Assembly: GCA_950295325.1 (NCBI GenBank)
Contig: OX485809.1
Location: 26,722,001-26,786,000, forward strand
DNA length: 64,000 nucleotides
Origin: Polytrichum commune
Lineage: Eukaryota > Streptophyta > Polytrichopsida > Polytrichales > Polytrichaceae
Direction of reading: 5' to 3'
Position numbers and translations under genes: made by a program. The notes beneath the pieces were generated by a model. It saw nothing but the letters and a program-made list of their open reading frames with translations. It made no database searches and was not told the origin of the DNA. This document shows positions 24,000-36,051 of the stretch, one piece after another (positions within the stretch are counted from its first letter, which is position 1; the number at the start of each line of letters is the position of its first letter).

Positions 24000-25188
24000 C
24001 TATTGCGTAGTTGAATTCCCTATGGGATAATTAATTTTTTCACCCTTCTCTTGCATATTACTTGAGTTTGCCAATGATGTGTCAAGAGTGCGCATAAATA
24101 GATTATGCCACCACTTGTAGTCTTTGTTTTGAACCGTGTGGTAGCCTTGAAGTTGATTTGCCACATCCACACCTCTCATGTGAGCTTGGTGATGAACTAG
24201 AATTGGGGAAGAATGGATGGACTTCTCCACAGTCTTATGCCACCTTTTCACAAACACAATATCATTCATATCAATAGGTGAGAACACCGTGCTCAACAAA
24301 TTGATTGGCTTATTGTCATACCAAGTTATTGTTGCTAATAAATTAGATGCATGCATTCTCCATAATATGTCTCCCCTCTCCATACCCTCTTTAGCCAAAG
24401 TCAATGTTTGTGGCCATGCCTTTCTATTGGTCTTGGTAGTACCCGTTGCACCTATCCCCTTCAACATTGAATCCCAAAACAATTTGGGTGAGGTAAAAAC
24501 ATTGTCACATGCTACAATATGGCCTTTATCTTCCAACCCTACTAGAAGAAGCATTACAACTTTGTAGCCAATTGCATTCGTCCTTTGCATTCAATGACTC
24601 TTCTTTTGTACAAACTTAAATTTGGCATTGTACATATGGCATTTGGCCAATGCCCAACACTTGAGCCCATACGTACAAGATTTTCTTTTTCGAGTATTGT
24701 TTTATCGGAGATCTTTTCCCCATATACCTAACCATCATCTCATCAACGATTAGGTTTTGCTCCAGATGCCAATATTCAACGTATAAAGAGTTGTGCTCAT
24801 TCACTAACCATTCTATCTTGGCTACTGGACTATACCCAAGTTAGGTTTTGTCAGTCACAACCAAGTCATTATCAACCAAATGCAAGCACCTAACTATTGC
24901 TTCATATCATTTTCTTATCATTGCCTTAGTAATTTATGGTGTTCTCTATAATAATTTTTTGGGCCAATGCAACCGGTATGAGGATAGTTTCTTCAATCCC
25001 ATCATGATACAAACTCCCAAAAATACTTTCATCTCATCCACACGTAAAAGTGTCCATACCCTTGATTACTGACATGTGAATGCATATATGTTAGTGTACT
25101 TACACAACCGTACCAATATGTCATGAGACCCAAAGTTTTGAAAATGACGATGTGGGTGGATAAACCACGTCATGTTGTCAACTAAACC
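24000..25188 (-). pseudogene. piggyBac-family transposase (DDE_Tnp_1_7), decayed
   Basis: Reading leftwards from 25188: TWFIHPHRHFQNFGSHDILV, KYTNIYAFTC, VDEMKVFLGVCIMMGLKKLS, then YEAIVRCLHLVDN, LEQNLIVDEMMVRYMGKRSP (near 24740), VACDNVFTSPKLFWD and GIGATGTTKTNRKAWP (about 24520-24400), HMRGVDVANQLQGYH (about 24180) and WWHNLFMRTLDTSLANS. This is the order of a piggyBac catalytic domain. The first two catalytic Asp contexts (VDEMMV, CDN) are kept. In the RGVD block the first Asp is kept, but the Asp three residues on is Asn. At least six in-frame stops or frameshifts are present. piggyBac excises precisely at TTAA in active elements; this copy is dead. It is cut off upstream by a solo LTR. 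The remaining N-terminal part may lie at 26990-27940. Confidence 0.88.
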
Positions 25189-26984
25189 TGTCACAACCCT
25201 TGCTAGTTGTTACAAACCTCTACCAATTTGTCACAAACCTCTCACCGGTTGGCAGTTGGTTTCACAACAACAATATCTCAAAGTAAATAATTGAAACAAA
25301 CAAAATTTATTACTTTGTGAGACCTCTAAGTACAATCCGAGACCAAGTAAGTTTTGGTAAAAAAAGCTCTACCACCTGACCATAGGAGAGAGAGCTAACA
25401 ATCAAAAGCCCCTTTCTCCTCCCCCGAGCTTCTTCTTATGCCAAAGGCACTACTTTTACTTTCTATCTTTACATATAGTAAAAGTATTCTATTCATAGCT
25501 CTATCTTATAGTTCTACTATGAATCTTCTATCTTTGGTTCTTCTCAAACCTTCTTCAAGTTGGAACTATCCAACTCCAACTTAGTTTATCCATTCCATCT
25601 TCTAGTTGGAACTGTCTAATTCCAACTAGTTCATCCATTCATTCTTTTAGTTGGAACTGTCTAATTCCAACTAATTCAATAATTCAATCTTCTAATTGGA
25701 ATTGTCTAATTCCAACTAGCTTTATTTATTCATTGAGAGTTGTCTAACTCCAATGAATAACATTCATCTTTCCAAATATGGAGTGTCTAACTCCGTGCAC
25801 CTCATTGAGAGTTGTCTAACTCACGTGCACATGTTTTTCAATTGGAATAGTCTAATTCCAATGCACTAAATGCGGAGCTGTCTAATTCCAGTGCACATGT
25901 TGTCAATCTGGAGTTATCTTACTCCTATCCATTCATCTTCAACTGAGAGTTGTCTAGCTCTCATCTTTCTCTGCTTACACACTGGCACATGTAGTTAGAA
26001 TATTCCTTAATAATTCTAGTTACATTACACTAGTCCCCTTAACAATCTTGCCAACTTTCGTTTCTAGCAAAGGTTACGAGCGCTAACCCTTACCGCCATG
26101 CTAATGGTTAACTCCTCTCACCCCGGACCTTATAGTTCATAGGAGGGGAACCAACCCTCCTACTTTGCTTTCGGGACTCACCCCCTTACTCGGTAACCAA
26201 TCCTTAGATGTAGACTTCCACCCATGGAAGTCCAATCTTATATTGATCATCGCATTGCCGGAGCAACACTACAACAACCCGAACCATACTAGGCAACTAT
26301 GGCCTCACATTGGGCCAATGCCCATGGAGGCCGTGCCGTTCGGCCTCGGGTGGGTGAGGCCACACCACCTCACCCATATAAGCCTCTAGGACTCTACGCG
26401 GGGCCCCTACCCCACCGTGAAGAGACCTCTTGTCTCTCTACCAAGAGTTGGGGCCAAGTAGACATTTTCCTTTAACTGCTGGGCCTAGAAGCCCCCAGCA
26501 GCTTCATACCATCATAACTTCCTTGTATGAAGTCTTATGCTAACAAGCAACCACTTCATCTTCATGGACGCTTCACGTAGATGCCGATGGACTCCTCATT
26601 TGCCCCATTCAGAGAAGTATTGAGGAATTTATGCATGTTTGAACCTTGGCAGTCCCGGGAATCACTCCCAGGCACTGCTGTACCAGGGCATTGTCCCGGG
26701 ACAGTGCCCCACTCAAATTGCCATAACTCCTAGCTCACACCTCCGATTGAGGTGTTCTTGAGCATTCTAGAATCACCATGCCATGAGCTACGCATAGGTC
26801 ATGGCCTCACCCTTGTGCCTTCTAGTCTCCGTGGGTGGGAGGCGTTCCCAACGCCCGGGGCCCTCACCCACACTAGGATCACTTGGGCCCTCTCACCAAC
26901 GGCACCACAAGTCCCGGGTGTCACTCCGGGGTCCCCCTTGTGCCCATGGTGTTTCGGGCACTCCTCATGGAGAGGTGCGCGACA
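25189..26984. mobile_element. Solo LTR (family B, copy 2), inserted in the piggyBac gene
   Basis: 1796 bp from TGTCACAACCCTTGCTAG to GTGCGCGACA, with TG..CA ends. Flanked by AAACC (25184-25188) and AAACT (26985-26989), a 5-bp duplication with one change. Homologous over its right ~950 bp to 13587-14558. A TATA-like CCCATATAAGCC lies near 26372-26383 in both copies. It contains a hairpin minisatellite. No internal retroelement genes adjoin it, so it is a solo LTR. Confidence 0.85.
25555..25965. repeat. Hairpin minisatellite in the LTR, about 11 units
   Basis: Repeated units of the form TTGGAACTGTCTAATTCCAA: a short inverted repeat around TGTCTAA, spaced 25-50 bp. Units are near 25557, 25608, 25650, 25695, 25733, 25777, 25805, 25841, 25870, 25908 and 25940. 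Stem changes are often compensated (GGAGT..ACTCC, GAGAG..CTCTC), so the foldback is kept while the sequence varies. Confidence 0.8.
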
Positions 26985-26989
26985 AAACT

Positions 26990-28120
26990 ATTGCACCCTC
27001 TTTCCATTCAAATCTGGCTAGTTGGCTCAAAGGAGAATTTGCACATGCCACCCGCAAACCTATCATCTTCTTTCATAGCACACAACATGTCAAGGTTATC
27101 ATATCCTAACCTAATCTCATTTCTTGCTGATCATTTTACAATGAACCATTTCCAAGATGTGAGGGTAAGTTTCTCTCTTTCTAAACGATCTTCTTCAAAT
27201 ATATTTGCATTTGGCACATATGATGTATCAGCAGAACTATAGTAGTATGAAGATGTATTCACATTTATGTGTTCATTCAATTTGTACATTTATTCATTTT
27301 ATGTGGTCAAAAATGTTAGGGTCTCCATTAATTATCCATTCAATCTCAACTTCTCCAACAAAATGCCTAACCCCCTAGCAAATAATTGAACGATCAACTT
27401 GTGCACTTCATCTCAACATTCCAAAACCTGAACAACACAACACTATCCGCATGGACCAACTTGCACAAAGATGGATTCACATTCTTAAATTCAAGAAGGT
27501 CTCTTGTGAAAATTTTGACAATTTTCCTTAGTATGCCCATTTCATATTTGTCATGATATTGAACATCTAACCCTACACCATTTAGTTTATTGCTTCTTCT
27601 CCTAACCATTGCAAGTGATGTTGTCGGCACATACACTTCATTAGGATTGTCATGAGTAGGAATTGTAGATACATTTGTTATATGAATTTTATGAGGGGGT
27701 CCATGAAAATAATCTGGATTTTCATTAGGCATTTCAGTAGGGTCATGGACAACATGAAATTAAACATGCAGGGTAATGGCAGACCCAACATCACAATGAC
27801 CTCGCAATCTTGATTGTCACAACAAAGATCAAAAAGTATGCACGGGGTTAGGATCAACATGCAAAAAATCAACATTGGGACCAACATAAGATGAGTGAAC
27901 TTTAGAGGAAAGCTCTTACAACTCAGATTCACGAGGCAACGCAATCAAGATGAAAGGACAAGAAACATGTGCACATTCAAATCTCTAGCTTACATGCAAT
28001 GTTGGAATCTAGCTTACATTCAAATCTCATTCACATCAGACTTGGTGAGAATTCGAAATTGGAGCCTACTTGCAACTCTTGTAACCCTAGCCAATGAACT
28101 CTAAACGGGCAAATTCTTAG
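26990..28120 (-). pseudogene. Minus-strand coding traces upstream of piggyBac, function unknown
   Basis: Open stretches at 27732-27394 and 27944-27678, and a block near 27130-27000 (GYDNLDMLCAMKEDDRFAGG), read on the same strand as the piggyBac pseudogene directly across the LTR insertion. They may be the piggyBac N-terminal region or another element. I recognise no domain. Confidence 0.3.
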
Positions 28121-28424
28121 AATTTTTTTTTTCTTACATTTTGAGCCAACACCCACAATTGATGAATCTCATGTGATTCTATCATGAACACTACATTGCC
28201 CAAAGGTATGAGTAGAAAGGAGTAGAGTAGCATAAGCTTGAGCTACATGACGGTGCATAACAATAGTGGAACCATATCCAAAGCTCACAAAATCGAGGAT
28301 CCCAAAAAATTCAAGTTAATTTGCGGCACATGAGGCAACATTGAAGCAACAGCTTAAAGCGAGCTCCACGAGAAGGAGGGATGCAACAATTAGGCACGAA
28401 AGAGCTTGTGCGTGGGGGGAAGGA

Positions 28425-28438
28425 GGGGGGGGGGGGGG
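28425..28438. repeat. Poly-G tract
   Basis: An uninterrupted run of about 14 G. Similar C or G runs occur near 11370, 34199, 38597 and 57032. Confidence 0.85.
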
Positions 28439-28859
28439 AATTGAAATGTGAGCAAACCTTCATGCAAGGTTGGTAAAGCCTCGAAGACGATGGGGACTTG
28501 GGGAGGGAAGCTAAGACATGAGCAATGAGTGGTGAGCAATGAGCGGTGAGCGATAATACTTGAACAGTGAGCAATCACACCTACCAAATCTAGTAAATAC
28601 TCACAGTTTGAAAGTACATATTCTAAAATTGGTACTTCCATTATTTTCATTATTTTCAATTATGAATTACTTTCATTTTTTAGAACAAGATTAAAGGGAA
28701 CCTATTACCATGGATACTTTCAAGAACTATCAATATATTCCTTACTTTACTTATCACAATCCAAACCAATACATGTCACTCACTAACTAGAATTCTCAAG
28801 CATGTGGTTAAACATAACACTTGGAATAATACTCACACCTATGACACCTGCAAGTTCAA

Positions 28860-30094
28860 GTAGTCGCATGACCTTATTATAGAGTATGTTGGAGCATGAA
28901 TGAACTTGTCATTATTGTAATCCACCTTGCACAAAAATCTAAACACATAATAAAGATGATTGCAATACATCTATTTCCCTTTCCTTCTGAACCACCGAGA
29001 TGATATTTTTGTGAAGTTAGGGCATGTGCAAAGGAGTATGTCACCAATTCTGACATGATATGCAATGTCCTCATTGGAGACGATGTAAATTAACACTCCA
29101 ACTCTTGGATATGGAATGGCAGTTACTCCGACCACATAATAATTGTCCATGAGCTCGGCGCTTTCCCATTTGCATTTGCGAATTGTCATCGGTGCTACTA
29201 GATTACAACGCCGTGCCTTTTTATACCTAGAAGTTGGTTGGGCATCCGGGTTTAGTGGAGCACAAAAAATCGTTCAAGGGGTTGGGAGTGTTGCAATTGT
29301 GGATAGCCTACGGCGAGGAGGGAGAACCTCCCATTGCTACAATTGGAACCCAACGTCTTCAAGCGCCAATACCTCATGCCTCGAGAGATTGGTACTTATC
29401 TTCACTAGCCATGTGTAGGGTACTACACGCCAATCCAACATGTACCCTCTTCTTGCTACCATTTACACAACGTTTGATGTTGTCATGGCAAAACCTAAAC
29501 TTGTACTCCACACTGTCGGTGGAACGACTTTTTTTGTTTAGTCCCTTGTACGTAGGAGTTGGGGTGTCATGTTTGCCAATACCGATTATAGCATTATACA
29601 CATCCTTGTAATGGCTTGCATTAGCCAATATCTTTTGGCAAAGTTAGGTGGCAAACTTGCCATGTGCCAATGGGAAGAAGGACAATCGATATCCAATACC
29701 AATGTGGTATGTGCCACACCATGCTCTGCAAAATTAAAGGACTCTTCTATGCATGCCTTTTTAACCCGAGTATTTGGGCAAGGAATTGAGTAGTTCACTT
29801 TGTCATATTGATGTAAATCACATATGCACTTAGAGGCAAATCACTTTTTTATTTGGTGGATCCAAAAAGCTCAAACCCCTCCAAAGCAAAATCCCTAGTG
29901 TTAAGATCTTTTGCACCTAGGTAGGACTTCATGGCATCTACCAATAGCTTCGGACCTCCACACATGGCAGCAACCTTCAGCTTCAAGGATGCGGAATCAA
30001 GGTTTTTACCAGTAGAACCACATTTCAACCACGGCATGTAGTTTGCAATTTGCATGAATGTACGGATCAAATCATACACTGTCGCTTTGTACAA
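28860..30094 (-). pseudogene. SWIM zinc-finger transposase-like protein, decayed
   Basis: Minus-strand blocks read in order: YDLIRTFMQIANYMPWLK and CGGPKLLVDAMKSYLGAKD (30094-29849), then SSHWHMASLPPNFAKRYW (29798-29586), and later YHVRIGDILLCTCPNFTKIS (about 29070-29010), followed by MYCNHLYYVFRFLCKVDY and KFIHAPTYS. CTC plus CNH gives the CxCx(n)CxH pattern of a SWIM finger, a DNA- or protein-binding module common in MULE-type transposases and derivatives. Stops (for example just before MYCNH) and shifts break it. The large-scale family is not certain. Long open frames on the plus strand here are antisense shadows. Confidence 0.6.
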
Positions 30095-30099
30095 TCAAG

Positions 30100-31080
30100 T
30101 CATCTTGTTTTTTGGGTTGTTGGAGCCACTTATTGTACTCCATATCTACAAGGCTACACATTGGCAGTTTTGTACGGTCTTCCATACAAAAGTCATATCC
30201 TACAAACATTACAAAAAATATATAGTAGATTGTAAATATCATGGGTACTCAAATTAGAGAATATATCACTTACATGAATCATATGACCACCCCATTACCT
30301 ATAACGGAAGTGCCCAAAAGCCCAATCACTCAAAACGGATGAGAATGCATTTTTTTGTGGCAATTCTAAATGATAACTTTAATAAATGAAGCATATGGTA
30401 TTTAGTTTTGTCTTCATCCATTTATTTTGTGTCCTTGTAGTCTTTGTATAGATTTTTATGTTGGAACTGCAAAGATGCCTTGATATTAAGTTGCATAACC
30501 TTAATCCGTACTTTGCGACCACTGGAAAAGAAAATTGCGCTCACGACTCATTACTTGGGTCACCTTCAACATATATCCTCCTGACCGCAATTCAATTGGC
30601 CTACGCAACATCTGCCATGAAACCTTTGAAATTCATTGTCTATATTTCATTCTCCACAATGACTAAATTCAAGTTTCCCATAAGAAAGTATGAGCTTCAC
30701 CATCTTCTGATTCCATGTCACAACATGAAATGATCAATACCTTACAAATTTTGCTATCGTACACATGACACGCTAGGGTGGTCCAATCCATTAGATGTTT
30801 GACATGATCAAATATTATCCATGAATCCAAAACATCTCCTCCAACCTACATACATTGTTGTGCGGCAAATTCTTACACGATGTAAAATACATATAGTATT
30901 TTATTTTGATTTGTTTTCATTGACTTTTATAGAGAAGAAAAGTATAGAGAAGGTTAGAAAAATGTCATAATTAAAATCACGACTTCTAAGAGGTTGTATG
31001 GTCTACTTTGTTGAATTTGAAGTTCTAAACTCATTATAATAAGTCTTGATTTGATTTCAATTTAGTTGTTGTCAAAAATA
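30100..31080. other. Unassigned AT-rich sequence
   Basis: A minus-strand stretch near 30733-30500 (NQKMVKLILSYGKLEFSH) looks faintly coding but is broken and unrecognised. It may belong to the neighbouring SWIM-protein element. Confidence 0.25.
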
Positions 31081-31084
31081 AAGG

Positions 31085-32590
31085 TGAGATTGTTTCACAT
31101 TTCTTGACTCTTGTGGTTTATAATTGAAAAATGTGCATGGATAGAGTTAAGGGAGGAGGGTGATGTGGATCACCCAATTGTTTAAAGGTGCTCATTAGGC
31201 CCAACATGGGCAAATGTGTTCCTCTTCATAGGTGGATAAGGGCGGGAGGTTTCTTCTCCCGATGCTATTCCCTCTCCAATTTTTCAAAATTTTTGGATTT
31301 TTTTCCGTATATTTGAGGAGAACCACTTACCTTGTATAATTGGAATTTTTATGAAAAAAATTTAGCATCTTCTCTAAAACCTACACCCAATCAATTTTTT
31401 AAAAAAAAAGTTGCAGCTCCATAAACATAGCCAATGCTCCCAAAATATTTTTCATATTGCTTTTGTCTCCCTCTAGAAGCCCCTTCATAATCCCCCATAA
31501 TGCCTTGACCAAAACTAGTTGCCCCAAAGTGTCTCTCAATAGAAGCACCAATATGTCAAGTAGAGAAGGTTTTACTTTGGGAAAACGCAGGGTTTCTAGC
31601 TGCAACTAGTGTAAGCCCAAGGTATTGAAGAAAATCATAGTGCAAATAATTGATTGTTCCATTAAATACCAAATTGATGTGTACATTACCAAAAAAAAAA
31701 GTAGACCATGTAGAGGCTTAAATTCTTAAAAGTATTGTCGGCACTCAATTGAGAGCCACATGTGCACAACTACTTCAAATAATGTGTACTATGAGTCTTT
31801 TTTAGACTAAAAAAAATTATATAGCATGATAAAGTTGAGGCTTCAAAATTTAATGACAGATATACACCTCTTTGATTCAGAATCCATAACTCTTTTATAA
31901 AGACTTCAAATGACATGCAACATGACGTTTTGGAAACCCAACTCTAGTATCTATGCTCCTCAAAACACTTAGCTAAAAATTCCATTTAGTCCAGTTTCTA
32001 ATACTCCTTAAAGACATAATTTCTAAATCGAATGGTAATTCTACACCCTCACACTTCCATATCCAGAACTCTTACATCTCATGTCCAAACTAAGAAATTA
32101 ATGGATTTTTGGAAATCTATAAACATGATACAAATACTCCTAAAATATAAGAACAAACCAACAATTTGTCACATTTTCACAAGCATTCAAAGCACCTACC
32201 TTAAGATTCCAACGGCAATAAAAATGCCTTCACTCTAGAAGGTATAACCTCATCATAACAAGTCCAAATAAAATGATCTATACATCATTGGAATCATAGA
32301 AGTAAAAACGCTAAAAAAATTCATACAAATTCTAATTATGCAACATAAGTGGTTTTTCCTTAAAGATACGGAAAATTTTCCCAAAACTCTAAAAAAAATG
32401 GGAGAGAGAATAGCCTTGGGAAAGGAAGATCCCCCTTTATCCAACCACAAGGGGAAATACATCAGTCCATGTTGGGCCTCATGGGTACCCTTAAACAATT
32501 GGGTGATCCACATCACCCCCTTTTAACTCTATCCATTCACATTTTTTCAAGCGTAAAACCAAAACGGTCAAGAAAGATAAAACAATCTTC
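31085..32590. mobile_element. Large foldback element with ~285-bp inverted arms
   Basis: The left arm 31085-31370 and right arm 32300-32590 are inverted copies along their length (shared GGATAGAGTTAA, GGTGATGTGGATCACCCAAT, GGCCCAACATGG and TTTTCCGTAT blocks). The ~930-bp centre has no intact gene. The long arms suggest a MULE-like or foldback transposon. Exact ends and target duplication were not determined. Confidence 0.75.
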
Positions 32591-34228
32591 ATCTACAACG
32601 CTTAACAAGATCCACGCCATTTTTTGTAAGATCTACTGACATTTTGAAGACAAAAACTTTGGCTTTGGACTGTCATGAGAATTTACTATCGTGGACGTAC
32701 TTGAAGCCCAAATAGTTATTTAGTACATTGTCTTCATTCCACTATGATCAAAACATTTGGAGCTCGATACAAAAGTTATGATGATTTGGAAAGAGAAGAA
32801 AATAGGATGTATCCATGATGACCTCAAAGGATGAACCTGCCAAATGATGTTTTTCACCATTTGATGGAGATTTGAAAAGGTAGTGTGCAAGCAATTGTTT
32901 GCTCGCTACCATTACTATAGCAAAGTTCTTGGCAGTGGGTGTTTTTTATGACCTTATTAGTAACACATTGATAAATCATCTCAAGTGACTCAAGGCATGT
33001 ACTGTTTTGACAAAAGGTGTTCATAAATACCAACATGCATACAAGCCCTTGACATCTCATAGGATGTGGAGTGGACGTATATTATGAGAGCATGTCACTA
33101 CGCAATACAAATGTTGTGTGGAATGACATATCTTACATTCTAAGCTTGAGTTTTTGGGACAACAACTCCGATAGAAAATGGGATAGAAGTCGCTCCAATC
33201 CATTTGGAACAGTTGAAGTCACCTCCATTGCAATACATATAATTATAAAATTTTAATACACTAAATATGACCAATACAAGAAGAATACCTGAATGAGAGT
33301 CCAAAACGATTTTGGATATTTGTTGTTGTTGTTATGCACTAAGGTGGCTATTACACATCTTATCCATGTCATCCATAGAACATCCATACACATTAGAAAC
33401 ACCCATAGATATTGAGAACAACATAAATAATACATCACCATAAAAATGTGGTTGCAAATATTTGATGTCACGCATATCTATGTTGTCAAAATCAATTGTT
33501 GTAAGATAGGATTTAGATCTTTCCTTAGACTTCGTCAATAAAATGCATCACTTGGTTCTATCTTTACATTAGCCACAATAGATAGTTGAATATTGGATGT
33601 GCAAGAATTATATGTTGGTACAACAATGGATGCTTGAACATGAGAATTAGAAATACCTATAACTCTAAATAATCCTAGATCCAAAATCCAAGAATGACCA
33701 TCTTCACTCCTATTTTTATTGCAGCAAAATTGTTTACGAGATATCCACGTATATATTTTCTGCTCCACGTGCACGATTCATGTCCGGAGATTGACCATCA
33801 CTCTAAGCAAATGCTTTGAGACACTCACATGATCATGATCCTTAAGAGGCAAAGTGAACAACACAAAGGAAACATAAGCTCTAATGGTAGCTATAAGGAA
33901 GTAGGAAAGTTGAAAGATATTGGAGTTTGTAATGAAATTAGTATTCATATTGGCAATACATGGTCATTTAGCATGATTCAAAATACAATTGAAGTACATA
34001 AAATGTTGAACATGGACACAACATGAGAAAAACAACGCAAAAAATAACATACAAAACAAAAAAACAAGCAAACAAAAATGTCCCAAAATAGGATTGTAGA
34101 AATAAAATTTGAATATTATGATTTAATCAATGCCATTATATTATATTATATTATATTAATATATAAATAAAAGAAAGGTGAGCACAAAAACGCACAACCC
34201 CCCCCCCCCCAATAAAATACACAAAATA

Positions 34229-34260
<32 letters not shown>

Positions 34261-35080
34261 TGGCAAAATCGCCACATGGAAGGAAATGTAAAACCACTAT
34301 TATAGATGCCCAAAAACATAAAGGCACATTCCCACGTCACCCCAACCCCAACCCTAACCCTTGAATTTTATGCCTCAGGTTCTGCTTGGGGCATGTTTGA
34401 TAAACCAACCCCCCATGTTTTGGCCCTTCATACTAGGGTCTTCCAACAAAAAAAATATGGGATGGTTGTACATCAATAACAACAAATTGTATGTTGTCAA
34501 AATAATATGAAATAAGTATGCTATTGGTACAATAGACCAAGAAGTAGATGAAATTCAATACTTATATGAAAGAGTATGCATCAAACATTATGAGATTGTG
34601 ATAAAATGTGGGTTGTATAGCATGAAATCCCCAAAATAATGTACAAATATGTTGTTAATTTAGGGGAAAAAAAAGAAATATAAAAAGTTGTGAAATGGAC
34701 CAAAACGACGAGGAGAAAGAAATAGACCTTGATGCAAATGTAGTCAGTAATATCTTTAAAAAATCCATATGCAATATAAGTGACATAATGTAAAAAGAAA
34801 AAAGGAAAAAGAAAAGAACCCGACAACAACACCGATGACAAACGAAAAGTAGATGAAGGTGAACACGAAGGCAATTTGCAAAACATAAGTATACAACTTG
34901 AACTTATCCTAGTTGAAGCAAATTATAGGGCTTAAAAAATTACAAGAGAATTAACAACAAGTTCCCAATGCACAAATAATAGCCATTAACAACAATTTGA
35001 AAAGGAAATGATTATACATGCATCTAAACCAATATCATAAGAACAAAATATAAGTATTACAAATAAATTTACATATGAGA
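32591..35080. other. AT-rich intergenic sequence with microsatellites
   Basis: Contains a (TATAT)n run near 34137-34160, a run of about 12 C at 34199 and an (AAC)10 microsatellite at about 34231-34260. No credible gene on either strand. Confidence 0.4.
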
Positions 35081-35089
35081 GCACAGAAG

Positions 35090-35340
35090 GGCAATGTTGG
35101 TGTGATCAATACCCAGGAGAGGAAAAATGAAAATGAAAATAAGTAGGTCTAGGGTATTGGCAATGCAACCAATACCCATAACTAGGAAAATGAAAATGAG
35201 TTTCCGTGGGTCTGTGGGTATTGGCAGTGCCGCCAATACTCGGAAGAGGGCAACTGGAAATGAGATTTGATAGGATTGGGGGAATTGGCAATGCCGCCAA
35301 TACCCGTGAACAAAAAAATGAAAATATTTTTGGGTAAGAC
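35090..35340. repeat. 64-bp tandem repeat with internal palindrome
   Basis: TTGGCA(A/G)TGC recurs at 35157, 35221 and 35285 (64-bp period), with a diverged unit at 35097. Each unit contains the inverted repeat GGGTATTGGCA / TGCCGCCAATACCC. Single related words recur near 35600 and 35785. Confidence 0.85.
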
Positions 35341-36051
35341 TCTTCATCCAAGAGACCTATTCATCCAACAAGTTTCACTCAATAATTGTTAATAATTTAT
35401 GTATGAAAAATAGGAAATTCTAAGTTTATATATTTTGGAGTCTAAAGGAGAGACAAAAGAGGAGAGGAGGGATGAGGGAAGAAAATGAGCCTAGTAGGAG
35501 AGGTGATAGTGGAGAAACATTGCCTAGCTCTGGATTGTTTGGTATTCAAGGTCAATATTTTTATGAAATATTTGATGTGTGTATTGCTACCGGCATTGTG
35601 TATGAGGGTATTGGTGGTGTCACTAGTACCCTAGAAATAAAATGTTTTGGATTATTTTCATTGCAAAATATGAACTTATTTGAAAATTTATGCTCCGATG
35701 GTATTGGCAATTTGTAAGTGTAAATGATGGAGTTAGTCAAAAAGTATGAATGCTCTCAAGTAGTTTATATGACATGTTCCAGGGCATTGGCAGTGCTGCA
35801 AATGCTTAGGATTTACTCGCCTACATATTTCAAAGACTATAGATTGATCTTTGCAATTCAAATAAACCATCATTTTGGCATATTAATGTTGATAAACACT
35901 AATGCTAAAGCTAATGATGAAAAAGGCTTTTATAGTTTTTTAAATTCTAATTTTAGTGGGTTTGCGCTTTTGAAGATGATTTTTTAAAACTTTACATGGG
36001 TTGTATATTATGTTGCCTAAATTGATAAAATTCACACATTCTGCTTTCCAG

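Noticed and set aside
25555-25965. Regularly spaced short palindromes resembling a CRISPR array
   Set aside because: Eukaryotic LTR context, variable unit sequence and spacing, no cas genes; it is a minisatellite.
26752-27242. Three overlapping plus-strand frames of 89-119 codons
   Set aside because: They lie in the solo LTR and its flank and are not supported by domain or splice signals; similar frames appear in the other LTR copy by homology.
34338-34361. CCCCAACCCCAACCCTAACC, telomere-like
   Set aside because: Too short and imperfect for an interstitial telomere; likely chance in C-rich sequence.
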